Assembly: GCA_000283635.1 (NCBI GenBank)
Contig: HE613569.1
Coordinates: forward strand, 1,017,501 to 1,081,500
DNA: 64,000 nt
Direction: 5' to 3'
Source of the DNA: Streptococcus macedonicus ACA-DC 198
Lineage (GTDB): Bacteria > Bacillota > Bacilli > Lactobacillales > Streptococcaceae
Shown here: positions 48,260 to 56,312 of the stretch, piece after piece
Position numbering within the stretch: the stretch's first letter is position 1
Layout: the number at the start of each line of letters is the position of its first letter
Translations under genes and position numbers: made by a program
Notes under the pieces: model-generated
Told to the model about the DNA's origin: nothing
The model's input: only the letters and a program-made list of their open reading frames with translations
The model's database searches: none

Positions 48260-49615
48260 TTAAATGTCGCGATTGTTATCGCTACCTAACTCAAAGAAAT
48301 CTTGAATTTCTTGAACGTATTCTAAGACGCCTTGAAATTCACCATTTTCATCACGAACAGCAGCGTAGGTGACATGAACAAATTTGCCGAGTTTTTCTGA
48401 CTTGAACCACATCACAACTTTATTTCGCTCACCAGAGCGCAAAAGCGTAAAAATTTTCTTGACTTTATCTAAAACTTTTGGTGGATGACAAAGCTCAACA
48501 TGGCGTCCAATCTGACTTGGTGTCCGTTTAAAAATCATTTCATCTGGTGCTTTACTATCGTTGTAATATTGGAAAATATCATCTTTATTGACGAAAGTGA
48601 TTTCTAATGGTAAATGATTGAGAATAAGATTAGCTTGCTCAACGGATAGGTAACCATTACCGAATGACTGTTGACTCGTACGGTCAAAACTTTGGCTTTC
48701 CTTTTTAGGTGTAAAGCTAATAGTGAACTGCCCTTCTGGCGTATCAATGACTTTGGTCAATTGAATATCAGTTGTTGAATTTTCTTGACTATCTTCTGTT
48801 TGGTTTGTCGAATGCGCAAGGTCTTGTTTTGTATCCTCAAAATTTTCACGGTGAGGCTGCCATTTAGCTGTTGGTTTTACAATCGCATAACCATAAACAT
48901 CACTTTCTTCGGCAATCGCAAGCCAATCGTCTTGAGTTAATGTTTCTAGTAAAATCATCAAGAGAATAGCTTCTTCCTTGAAAATCATTTCTTCGAATTC
49001 TTTTGCGAATGCTTCAAAGGCTGAAGAAACTTCCACGATTGTTAGGTCAGGTAACTGCTCCACAGCAATTTGCGCTTTTTCAAAAAGTGCTCTAATGTTA
49101 TCATCAACACTCCACATGACTTTTGGTGGTGCATCATGCCCATATCGTTCCATCACTGGGAAAAAGAGGTTTTCTTTACGATTATAATGATTCTGGAATT
49201 GCCCTAAAAGACTCATCTGATGCTTCAATCCACGTATCAAATCTGGACGAAATTCCTCGTTTTCAGCCTTTTCATAATTTTCGATAATACGACGAATGCG
49301 TAACATGGCAGCACGTAAAGCAAGATTTTCTTGTTTAAAAACATAGACTGGATGCCCTTCTTGCTCCGCATCTGGCACATCAACATCTGAGATAGCACCT
49401 TTAAAAAGATTAGCATGAACATTACACAAGCTCATGACATCCTCAAAAGTAATGCCAGTATCAGTCCCCATTAGCTCATGTTCCATCATTGAGATTTCCA
49501 AGGCTGACACACCTGTAAAATACTGGTCAAAATCCTCTTGAACAGACTTAGCGTCAGCACCATGATGCAAACGTAACAGAATATCTTTTAGTATTTCAAT
49601 ACGATTTTCAGTCAT
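48260..49615 (-). CDS. DUF438 domain protein with hemerythrin-like and PAS regions
   Basis: A 451-residue soluble protein. It opens with DUF438 (MTENRIEILKDILLRLHHG...), followed by a hemerythrin-like HHE region with HQMSLLGQFQNHYNRKENLFFPVMERYG around residue 145-170, and ends with a PAS-like domain from about residue 325 (NHLPLEITFVNKDDIFQYYNDSK). In staphylococci the related ScdA/RIC di-iron proteins repair iron-sulfur clusters; a similar or sensory role is only inferred. I start at ATG 49615 because GGAGG is 6 nt upstream. It overlaps the preceding DUF1858 gene, so they are coupled. Confidence 0.85.
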   Translation of the reverse strand: MTENRIEILKDILLRLHHGADAKSVQEDFDQYFTGVSALEISMMEHELMGTDTGITFEDVMSLCNVHANLFKGAISDVDVPDAEQEGHPVYVFKQENLALRAAMLRIRRIIENYEKAENEEFRPDLIRGLKHQMSLLGQFQNHYNRKENLFFPVMERYGHDAPPKVMWSVDDNIRALFEKAQIAVEQLPDLTIVEVSSAFEAFAKEFEEMIFKEEAILLMILLETLTQDDWLAIAEESDVYGYAIVKPTAKWQPHRENFEDTKQDLAHSTNQTEDSQENSTTDIQLTKVIDTPEGQFTISFTPKKESQSFDRTSQQSFGNGYLSVEQANLILNHLPLEITFVNKDDIFQYYNDSKAPDEMIFKRTPSQIGRHVELCHPPKVLDKVKKIFTLLRSGERNKVVMWFKSEKLGKFVHVTYAAVRDENGEFQGVLEYVQEIQDFFELGSDNNRDI

Positions 49616-49847
49616 AACTGCCTCCAATCACTTCATAACCATTAAATTCAAGTGTTCGTTGAATTTTTTCAAGTGAAATATTAGCTAACTTTGCACCAGC
49701 TTTTAGAGACGTTACTTTCCCAACTGTGTTTAGCATGGCAGGTTTTGACAATGGCTTAAACCCCAAATCTACCAAAATCTCCTTCACTTCTGGGTGTTCC
49801 TTAATCGTCTCAGCGACTGGTTTTGATAAATCTATAATATTGTTCAT
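49608..49847 (-). CDS. DUF1858 domain protein
   Basis: A 79-residue protein, MNNIIDLSKPVAETIKEHPEVKEILVDLGF..., that matches DUF1858, the small helical domain found at the N-terminus of ScdA/RIC-type iron-sulfur repair proteins. Unlike typical members it has no CxxC pair. Its stop overlaps the start of the DUF438 gene by 8 bp, so the two probably act together as a split version of the fused protein. Confidence 0.85.
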   Translation of the reverse strand: MNNIIDLSKPVAETIKEHPEVKEILVDLGFKPLSKPAMLNTVGKVTSLKAGAKLANISLEKIQRTLEFNGYEVIGGSYD

Positions 49848-49928
49848 AATAATTACCTCAATATTTGATAGCTTTATTATAACACATCAGAAAAGTGACA
49901 ATGATTTTGAAACTATTAACAATTAACA

Positions 49929-50366
49929 TCATTTTAGATAGAGAGAATAAGCACAACTAGCTTCCTTGAAACCATAATTTTCATAAAAACGATGAGCTAT
50001 TTGTCGTTCTAAAGTATCCCCACTATTTAGCGCTAAAGCGTGAATATTTTCAGATAGTGCACAATTTTTGACAGCATCTAGCAAGGCTGTCGCAACACCG
50101 TTACGGCGATAGTTTTGTAATACTGCCAGAATAAGAATATGATAGTAGGCACCTTCATTTTCAAAAAATAACATTTTAGCATAACCAATCATCCCAATGA
50201 TTTCATTGTCACCAACCGCGACTAAAAGATGGTAATCAGGATGAGAAAGAACTGTTTTTAATCGTCTAACCAATTCAGCTTCCTTGACAGGATGGCCAAG
50301 TTCAGCATAAAGAGGGGATAATTTTTCAATATCTAATAGTTGAGCAGGTCTAATAATTATTTTCAG
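49929..50366 (-). CDS. GNAT N-acetyltransferase without a normal start codon
   Basis: A GNAT-fold acetyltransferase. The acetyl-CoA site reads LAVLQNYRRNGVATALLDAVKNCA and the ending is ALNSGDTLERQIAHRFYENYGFKEASCAYSLYL. The natural N-terminus KIIIRPAQLLDIEKLSPLYAELGHP extends upstream of any ATG: the codon in the start position at 50364-50366 is CTG, preceded by an in-frame TGA. A TTG at 50273 would give 114 residues but lose the first strand and helix. Either CTG or ATT is used, or the gene has lost its start. Substrate unknown. Confidence 0.7.
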   Translation of the reverse strand: MKIIIRPAQLLDIEKLSPLYAELGHPVKEAELVRRLKTVLSHPDYHLLVAVGDNEIIGMIGYAKMLFFENEGAYYHILILAVLQNYRRNGVATALLDAVKNCALSENIHALALNSGDTLERQIAHRFYENYGFKEASCAYSLYLK

Positions 50367-50411
50367 TCCTCACACATTTTAGGAAAAGAAACAACACCAC
50401 ATTGAAAGGTA

Positions 50412-51926
50412 CTATTCTTCTTTTAACGCTTCAAATTTGGCACGCATGGTTGGATTTTTTCGTGTTAATTTTTTAACGGAAACATCGTCTAATTTATTGT
50501 TAGCAAGGCGGAGCTGATTTTCACTAGTTGTCAAGAAACGCTTGACTTCTTCCATACGGCGGATTGATTTATCAATTTCATCAATGGCTTTTTTGAAGTT
50601 GTTACTTGCTGAAGTATAGTTCTTAGCAAAAGCGTTTTTGAAGGTTTCAAGGTCATCTTCAAAGTGTGTGATGTCAATATTTTGTTCACGTACCAAAGCT
50701 AACTCTTGCTTGTATTTGAGTGAGTTGAGCGCAGCATTTCGCAAAATACCAATCAACTGAATGAATAGTTGCGGACGGACAACGTACATTTTTTCATACT
50801 CATGACTAACGTCAACAATACCAGTATTGAAGTAATCATTGTCTGCTTCTAGCATGGTTACTAAAACGGCATACTCACAGTTTTTCTCGCGACGGTCTTT
50901 GTCTAATTCTTTATAGAAATCTCTATTTTTGTGCTTCGTTTTTGTTTCATCAGCTTCATTTTTCATCTCAAACATGATGGATAGTATTTCAATACCATTT
51001 TCGTCCGTTTCACGATAAATGAAATCCCCTTTTGAACCACGACTTGATACTTCATTGTCTTTAACGAAAGTGGCATTTGGAAAAGCGTAAGCGCGAACCT
51101 TGTTAAACTCCGTTTCAGCATAGACTTCTAAACTTTCTCCTATAGCTTTTGTAGATTGTTGCGCTTTGAAATTTTTGTAAAATTCCACCTGCTCGTTAGC
51201 CGCTTTTAGTTGCGCTTCATAGTCACTCTTGACAGAAGCTAAAGATAATTCTGCCTCTTTTTCTTGAAGAGCTAGTTTTGATTTGGCATCATCACGTTCT
51301 TTTTCAACAGCCGCAACGGCTTCAACTAGACTGTTTTTGTTTTCAAGCGATAAACGTTCCAATTGATTTTGAACCTCAACCAATTCCTTATCTTTCTTAG
51401 ATAACGCTTGACTTAGTTCTAGTTCTTTTACGGAAGATAAATTTTCTAATTGTGCTTTAAGTTCTGTGATTTCTGTTTCTTTTTTACTAAGCGCTTGCTG
51501 ATTTTCTAAGGTGAAAGATTGTTTTAACTGCTCGATTTGAGCAGTTAAATCTGACAATTCCTTATCTTTTTCGGTCAACGCTTGTGTCAATTCAAGGTCT
51601 TTTATGGAAGTTAAGTTTTCCAATTGTACTTTCAACTCAGCGATTTCTTGCTCTTTTTGACTTAAAAGGCGTTGGTTTTCTAAGGCTAGTGTCTGTTTTA
51701 GCTGTTCTAGCTGCGTGGTTAGCTCGCTGATTTCTTTATCTTTAGCGCTAGCTTGCGTTTGTAAATCATTTTTTGATTTTTCTTCTAGCAAAGCCTTTTC
51801 TTTTTCAAGACGGTCGTGGATTTCTTTGTCAAATTCATTGCTACGGACTTGTGCTAAAAGCTGACTATACTCTGTCTCATTGATTGTAAAAACAGTTCCG
51901 CAATGCGGGCATTTAATATTATTCAT
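50412..51926 (-). CDS. DUF2130 protein: zinc ribbon, long coiled coil, PD-(D/E)XK-like nuclease domain
   Basis: A 504-residue cytoplasmic protein. An N-terminal zinc-ribbon-like CPHCGTVF (residues 6-13) is followed by a coiled coil from about residue 30 to 255 containing tandem copies of LTAQIEQLKQ.../EITELKAQLENL-type segments. The C-terminal DUF2130 domain (about 265-410) contains SRGSKGDFIYRETDEN and LSIMFEMKNEADETK, that is Asp and then E-x-K, the arrangement of PD-(D/E)XK nucleases as in RmuC. The nuclease reading is my inference. Start at 51926, with GTGAGGA upstream. Neighbour of an HsdS-like gene, with its own promoter. Confidence 0.82.
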   Translation of the reverse strand: MNNIKCPHCGTVFTINETEYSQLLAQVRSNEFDKEIHDRLEKEKALLEEKSKNDLQTQASAKDKEISELTTQLEQLKQTLALENQRLLSQKEQEIAELKVQLENLTSIKDLELTQALTEKDKELSDLTAQIEQLKQSFTLENQQALSKKETEITELKAQLENLSSVKELELSQALSKKDKELVEVQNQLERLSLENKNSLVEAVAAVEKERDDAKSKLALQEKEAELSLASVKSDYEAQLKAANEQVEFYKNFKAQQSTKAIGESLEVYAETEFNKVRAYAFPNATFVKDNEVSSRGSKGDFIYRETDENGIEILSIMFEMKNEADETKTKHKNRDFYKELDKDRREKNCEYAVLVTMLEADNDYFNTGIVDVSHEYEKMYVVRPQLFIQLIGILRNAALNSLKYKQELALVREQNIDITHFEDDLETFKNAFAKNYTSASNNFKKAIDEIDKSIRRMEEVKRFLTTSENQLRLANNKLDDVSVKKLTRKNPTMRAKFEALKEE

Positions 51927-51957
51927 AAATTCCTCACTTGAATTTTCTAATATTACT

Positions 51958-51966
51958 ATTATAGCA
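51958..51966 (-). promoter_or_regulatory. Promoter of the DUF2130 gene
   Basis: The minus strand reads TGCTATAAT (extended -10) about 32 bp before the ATG, directly after the T-run of the preceding terminator. Confidence 0.6.
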
Positions 51967-51990
51967 AAAAAGAAGCTCAATTAGCTTCTT
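51966..51990 (-). terminator. Terminator of the HsdS-like gene
   Basis: The minus strand reads AAGAAGCT, loop AATTG, AGCTTCTTTTTT. Confidence 0.85.
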
Positions 51991-52005
51991 TTACTTATAC
52001 CTATA

Positions 52006-52602
52006 TTAAAATAAGTTTTTTTTAACCTCGCTACGAATACGTTGCCATTCTTGTTTTGCTCTGGTTAGTTTACGTTTATAGTCTTTCAAACCTTGTTCGT
52101 ATACTTGAATTAAATAAGCTTGGCGAATCGAAGGAATCTTTGGTATTTCAATACTAATGATTTTTTGAGTATTTAAATTCATCACATCCTTACCAGTATT
52201 TGTCTCATCTAGTAGTGCTTGTCCTAAATCAGATGCCAAAAACAGTCTGATATAACCGCCTGAAATATCGCTGGTAGGACGTAAAACAGTAATGTTAGCC
52301 GAAGCAATTACTGGTCCGTCTTGTTCAGCAAAAACAGCAATTTTTTTCACTGTACCTTTAGAAGCGATTAACACATCTCCTTCTTGTAACAGATAACGTG
52401 AGACACTTTTTTCATCACAATCAATTTTCTTTAAGTGTGCATAATCAATTCCCGTATCGTCCATGTCACTTAAATTAATCACAGAAATATTGCCACTATC
52501 TCCTAATTTGGAAACTGCCTTACCTTTAAAATATTCTGTAATCTCCTTTAAAGGAATCTTAGCAATCTTATTTGATTTGTAATTTTCAACAAGTTCGTTC
52601 AT
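52006..52602 (-). CDS. Orphan half-length HsdS-like (type I specificity subunit) protein
   Basis: A 198-residue protein with one target-recognition domain and one terminal helix of a type I restriction specificity subunit. Key segments are YLLQEGDVLIASKGTVKKIAVF (about residue 70), IASANITVLRP, GQALLDETNTGKDVMNLNTQKIISIEIPKIPSI and a C-terminal helix KDYKRKLTRAKQEWQRI. A normal HsdS is about 400 residues with two such domains. No hsdM or hsdR is in the window. It has its own promoter, a strong AAAGGAG before the ATG and a terminator, and no frameshift, so it is probably expressed. DUF2130 follows. Confidence 0.8.
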   Translation of the reverse strand: MNELVENYKSNKIAKIPLKEITEYFKGKAVSKLGDSGNISVINLSDMDDTGIDYAHLKKIDCDEKSVSRYLLQEGDVLIASKGTVKKIAVFAEQDGPVIASANITVLRPTSDISGGYIRLFLASDLGQALLDETNTGKDVMNLNTQKIISIEIPKIPSIRQAYLIQVYEQGLKDYKRKLTRAKQEWQRIRSEVKKNLF

Positions 52603-52618
52603 AGCTATCTCCTTTACA

Positions 52619-52640
52619 TTTTAGTATTATAATACTAAAA
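52619..52640. promoter_or_regulatory. Perfect 22-bp palindrome over the HsdS-like promoter
   Basis: The arms are TTTTAGTATTA and its exact complement. On the minus strand the -10 TATAAT lies in the palindrome, and TTGTCA is placed 17 bp upstream of it (near 52648-52653). A protein binding here would block transcription. Confidence 0.7.
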
Positions 52641-52780
52641 CTATTTTTTGACAAGTAAAATGGTCTAGGGATAGACCGTTTTTTTATTAGATAACAACAA
52701 GAAATTAAAGCTTGCAGAGGAATCTTTTTCTACAAAACCATTACTTCAAGTCTCTGTTAGTGACTTTATTTGCCACTATC
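52641..52780. other. Gap without a gene
   Basis: A short inverted repeat GGTCTAGGGATAGACC (about 52662-52677) is followed by a T-run on the plus strand, so it may be a terminator for a lost plus-strand gene. The plus-strand stretch 52688-52780 has an open frame (LDNNKKLKLAEESFS...) without start or recognised homology, possibly the tail of that gene. I assign no function. Confidence 0.3.
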
Positions 52781-53445
52781 TTATTCATCCGAAATATATT
52801 TTTCAAAATCTAGTTGATAATCACAAACAGTCGTGACTAATTCTTTATCGTGTGTGATAACAAGAACGATTTTTCCTGCTGCTTTTAACTCTTGCAAAAG
52901 TTTCCCAACAGCTAACATATGCTCGTAATCAAGACCGCTTGCTGGCTCATCAAAGATGAAAATTTTCTTATCCGATAGCAAAGCATTTCCAATAAGAACA
53001 CGTTGTTACGTTGTTGTTCACCACCAGACAGCTGTGCAGGGAAATTATTCAGACGTTTTCCTAGCCCGACATCAATCAAGGTTTGCACAGCATCTCTAGC
53101 ATCTGCAACGATTTCCGAAGCCAATTCAACATTTTCTTTGGCGGTTAAATTCGGAACTAAATTGTAAAATTGAAAAACAAAACCAACATCATTTCGACGA
53201 TAGGTTGTCAACTCCTTTTGACTATAATTAGCAATATCAACACCATCAATAATCACTTGTCCCTCGTCGTTATTGTCCATGCCGCCCAAGATATTAAGGA
53301 CAGTTGATTTTCCTGCACCAGACGACCCTAAAATAATAACCAATTCACCTTTTTCAATCGCAAAATTAATATCATTATTAGCAATAATCTCTGTATCACC
53401 AGTTTGATAACGTTTATAAGAATGCTTCATTTCAATGTAAGCCAT
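52781..53445 (-). pseudogene. Chimeric ABC ATPase remnant
   Basis: Two ATPase parts joined at the signature motif. The first 145 residues, MAYIEMKHSYKRYQTGD..., Walker A LGSSGAGKSTVLNILGG and LSGGEQQR, are of the MacB/SalX type. From there the frame is shifted, and the other frame reads VLIGNALLSDKKIFIFDEPASGLDYEHMLAVGKLLQELKAAGKIVLVITHDKELVTTVCDY, typical of ECF/cobalt-type ATPases. The junction holds a tandem 8-bp repeat, ACGTTGTT twice at 53000-53015 on the plus strand. The permease expected after the first gene is missing. A deletion that fused two ATPase genes explains all this. Confidence 0.75.
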
Positions 53446-53585
53446 ACAATCACCCCCTTCAAAGTCTTATTTGAACAACATGTTGATTTAATTCGAGGTT
53501 TATTATATAATTTGCACGAAGAATAAACAAGGACAAAAATAGACATTCTGTTCATTTAAGAAATTAATAAAAGATTTTACTCATT

Positions 53586-54134
53586 ATGAAAAAACGTCAT
53601 ACTGAAACTGAAAATTACCTCAAGCAAGCCCTTGCGAAATTGCTGTTGGAGAAGAATTTTGAAGAGGCCACAGTGTCTGATTTGACACGAACCGCGGGAA
53701 TAAACCGCGGAACATTTTACCTGCACTATGTTGATAAATACGATATGGCAGACCAGTTCAAAAATGATACTCTGGATGATTTATTTCATATTTTAAGTGA
53801 TGAAAGCATTTATACCGACACACGTGCAGTTCTTTTTAGAACATTAACCTATGTTAAAGAAAATTTTGAATTTATCTACGCCATTTCAAAATCAGCTTAT
53901 GTTGATTTTCCAAAAACAATCAAGGACTTTGTCTATGAATTTCTTCTGACTGTTCCTGAATTCAAGGAGACAATCACTGCCTACTACGACATTCCCTACC
54001 AGTATGCCTTGGAAGTATATTTGTCAAGCATTGAAAGTATCATTTCGCTCTGGGTAGCCAATGGTGGCAAAGAAAGTACCGAAGAAATCACAGACACTAT
54101 CCTAAAAGTCGCCGCACTAGAAAAAATGATTTGA
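53586..54134 (+). CDS. TetR/AcrR family regulator
   Basis: A 182-residue regulator. The helix-turn-helix is at residues 8-50 (ALAKLLLEKNFEEATVSDLTRTAGINRGTFYLHYVDKYDM), and the C-terminal part is the helical ligand/dimer domain. It is divergent from the broken ABC ATPase gene, an arrangement usual for a regulator controlling a MacB/FtsX-type exporter. Since the exporter has been lost by the ATPase fusion, it may now regulate nothing local or only itself. The second ISL3 element begins 25 bp after its stop. Confidence 0.88.
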   Translation: MKKRHTETENYLKQALAKLLLEKNFEEATVSDLTRTAGINRGTFYLHYVDKYDMADQFKNDTLDDLFHILSDESIYTDTRAVLFRTLTYVKENFEFIYAISKSAYVDFPKTIKDFVYEFLLTVPEFKETITAYYDIPYQYALEVYLSSIESIISLWVANGGKESTEEITDTILKVAALEKMI

Positions 54135-54150
54135 AAACATGAAAACTCAC

Positions 54151-54158
54151 TTAATTAT
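54151..54158. repeat. Target-site duplication, left copy of ISL3 element 2
   Basis: TTAATTAT, repeated exactly at 55570-55577. Confidence 0.9.
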
Positions 54159-55569
54159 AGCTCTATAATTTCTGTAGTGGGTAACTCCACTGTGGAATTA
54201 TAGGGCTTTTTGAATATACACAAAAAGTCCCATATGACTTATAATGAAAAGCGACCAAACTCACATTAGAAAGCATCATATGGAACAACTCTATCATACT
54301 ACACAATTGATTGGAATTAAAGACAAAAATATCACGTTGAACAAAGTTTTGAAACACAAGACACACATTGAGATGATAGCTACACTGGACTACGCTCCTG
54401 GAAACTGTAATCACTGTCAGGGAAAACAGATAAAATATGACTTCCAAAAGCCATCGAAAATACCATTTCTTGAGGTGGCTGGCTTCCCCAGTCTTATTAG
54501 GCTCAAGAAACGGCGTTTTCAATGCAAGAATTGTCGTAAGGTAACCGTCTCTGAAACCAGCTTGGTACAGAAAAACTGTCAAATCTCTGAACCTCTCAGA
54601 CAGAAGGTCGCGCAAGCCTTGGTCAATCGTCAAGCCTTAACACACATTGCTCAGGATTTAGCGATTTCAACCTCTACCGTACACCGAAAACTCAGGGAAT
54701 TCACTTTCAAAGAGGACTTCTCTCGTCTGCCTGAAATCCTCTCCATCGATGAGTTTTCGTATCAAAAAGGAAAGCTTGCCTTCATTGCACAGGATTTTGA
54801 GACCAAGAAAATCATCACCATCCTTGAGAATCGGACACAAACAACCATTCGCAATCATTTCTTCAGGTATTCTAAAGAGGCTAGGAACAGCGTGAAAGTC
54901 GTTACCGTTGATATGTCTGGCAGCTACATCCCGATGATTCCTAAGCTCTTTCCCAAAGCTAAGATTGTTATTGACCGTTTCCACATTGTTCAACACATGA
55001 GCCGTGCTCTTAATCACACACGTATTCAACTTATGAAACAGTTCGACAAGAAATCTTTAGAATATCGTGCCCTCAAATACTACTGGAAATCCGTGCTGAA
55101 AGACAGTCGTAAACTCTCTCTAAACAGCTTTCGTTCAAGGACTTTTGGAGAAACGCTCACACCAAAAGAATGTTTGACCGAGATATTCCACCTTGTCCCT
55201 GAGTTGAAAGGGTATTATGACCTCTACCAGCTCCTACTGTTCCACCTGCAAGAGAAAAACGCTGACTACTTCTTTGACTTGATTGAAGAAGCCTTACCAC
55301 ATCTCAATCAAACCTTTAAAACAGCTCTGAGAACTATCCTTCACCACAAGCAACACGTCATAAACGCTATTGAGCTTCCTTATTCTAACGCCAAACTGGA
55401 GGCAACCAACAAACTCATCAAAGACATCAAGCGTAATGCCTTTGGATTCAGGAACTTTGACAACTTTAAAAAACGTATCTTTATCGCTTTAAACATGCAA
55501 AAAGAGAAGACGCATTTCGTCTCCTCTCGTGCTTAGCTATAAGTCACCCACTACAGTTGACAATGAGTC
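54159..55569 (+). mobile_element. ISL3-family insertion sequence, intact copy 2
   Basis: 1411 bp, exactly the length of the element at 32480. Its terminal bases are nearly the same as that element's (GCTCTATAATTTCTGTAGTG and, at the right, CACCCACTACAGTTGACAAT), while the interior differs considerably. It is flanked by a perfect 8-bp target duplication. It lies between the TetR gene and tpx. Confidence 0.93.
54280..55536 (+). CDS. ISL3-family transposase
   Basis: A 418-residue transposase, the same length as the copy at 32601 but only about 60-65% alike. It has the zinc region CNHCQGKQ and FQCKNCRKVTVSE, the first catalytic Asp in ILSIDEFSYQKG, the second in KIVIDRFHIVQHM and the Glu in YSNAKLEATNKLIKDIKRNAFGFRNF. 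All are in one frame, so it is probably active. I choose ATG 54280, which aligns with the start of the first copy; an upstream ATG at 54244 would add 12 residues. Confidence 0.93.
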   Translation: MEQLYHTTQLIGIKDKNITLNKVLKHKTHIEMIATLDYAPGNCNHCQGKQIKYDFQKPSKIPFLEVAGFPSLIRLKKRRFQCKNCRKVTVSETSLVQKNCQISEPLRQKVAQALVNRQALTHIAQDLAISTSTVHRKLREFTFKEDFSRLPEILSIDEFSYQKGKLAFIAQDFETKKIITILENRTQTTIRNHFFRYSKEARNSVKVVTVDMSGSYIPMIPKLFPKAKIVIDRFHIVQHMSRALNHTRIQLMKQFDKKSLEYRALKYYWKSVLKDSRKLSLNSFRSRTFGETLTPKECLTEIFHLVPELKGYYDLYQLLLFHLQEKNADYFFDLIEEALPHLNQTFKTALRTILHHKQHVINAIELPYSNAKLEATNKLIKDIKRNAFGFRNFDNFKKRIFIALNMQKEKTHFVSSRA

Positions 55570-55577
55570 TTAATTAT
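55570..55577. repeat. Target-site duplication, right copy of ISL3 element 2
   Basis: TTAATTAT, identical to 54151-54158. Confidence 0.9.
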
Positions 55578-55596
55578 TTAAGTGAGTTTTTGACAT

Positions 55597-56088
55597 TTAT
55601 AATGCTTTTACAGCTTCAATGGCGGCTTGATAGTTTGGTTCGGAATTGACGTTTTCAAGATATTCAGCGTAAACAAGCTTATTATTCTCATCTAAAACCA
55701 GTACAGCACGCGCTAACAGATGCCATTCTTGCATCAAAAGCCCATAGGTTTTTCCGAATGTATTGTCATAGTAGTCGGACATCATCACCGCGTGCTCCAA
55801 GCCTTCTACGCCACACCAACGTGCTTGCGCAAATGGCAAATCGACTGAAACAGTAATAACAACAGTATCTTCCATATCTGATAATTCTTTGTTAAATGTC
55901 CGAGTTTGTGTCGAACAGATTCCTGTATCAATTGACGGAATAACGCTGATAACTTTCTTCTTACCAGCAAAATCTGATAAGCTTTTTTGTGCCAAGTCAG
56001 TTGTTGTTAGGGTGAAATCTGGTGCTGTTTCCCCAATTTGCAATTGTTGCCCGACTAAGGTTACAGGCTTTCCAAGAAATGTTGTCAT
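55597..56088 (-). CDS. tpx: Thiol peroxidase
   Basis: A 163-residue atypical 2-Cys peroxiredoxin that reduces hydroperoxides with thioredoxin. The peroxidatic Cys is in [15 protein letters not shown] (about residue 58), followed by the catalytic Arg region [21 protein letters not shown] with the resolving Cys. Start at ATG 56088 with GGAGG about 9 nt upstream. Transcribed alone, with the ISL3 element just beyond its stop. Confidence 0.94.
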   Translation of the reverse strand: MTTFLGKPVTLVGQQLQIGETAPDFTLTTTDLAQKSLSDFAGKKKVISVIPSIDTGICSTQTRTFNKELSDMEDTVVITVSVDLPFAQARWCGVEGLEHAVMMSDYYDNTFGKTYGLLMQEWHLLARAVLVLDENNKLVYAEYLENVNSEPNYQAAIEAVKAL

Positions 56089-56312
56089 AAGTAAATCCTC
56101 CATTAGAAAAGGAGCAGTTTGCCATGGCTCAATAAATAGAAAATACTATCTTGCCAAAGGTCAACCCACAATTCATTGTTTTCCCTATTGTAACCAATTT
56201 TACTATTTTTAACGAACAATTTGTTTGGAAATTGTAAGACCTGTAATTCTCTCTAAACCTGCCGTTGAATTTAATCATCTTGGCGCATATCACATGGTTT
56301 CAAAACACAAGT

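Noticed and set aside
54163-55029. Minus-strand open frames opposite the ISL3 transposase
   Set aside because: Antisense shadows of a conserved transposase.
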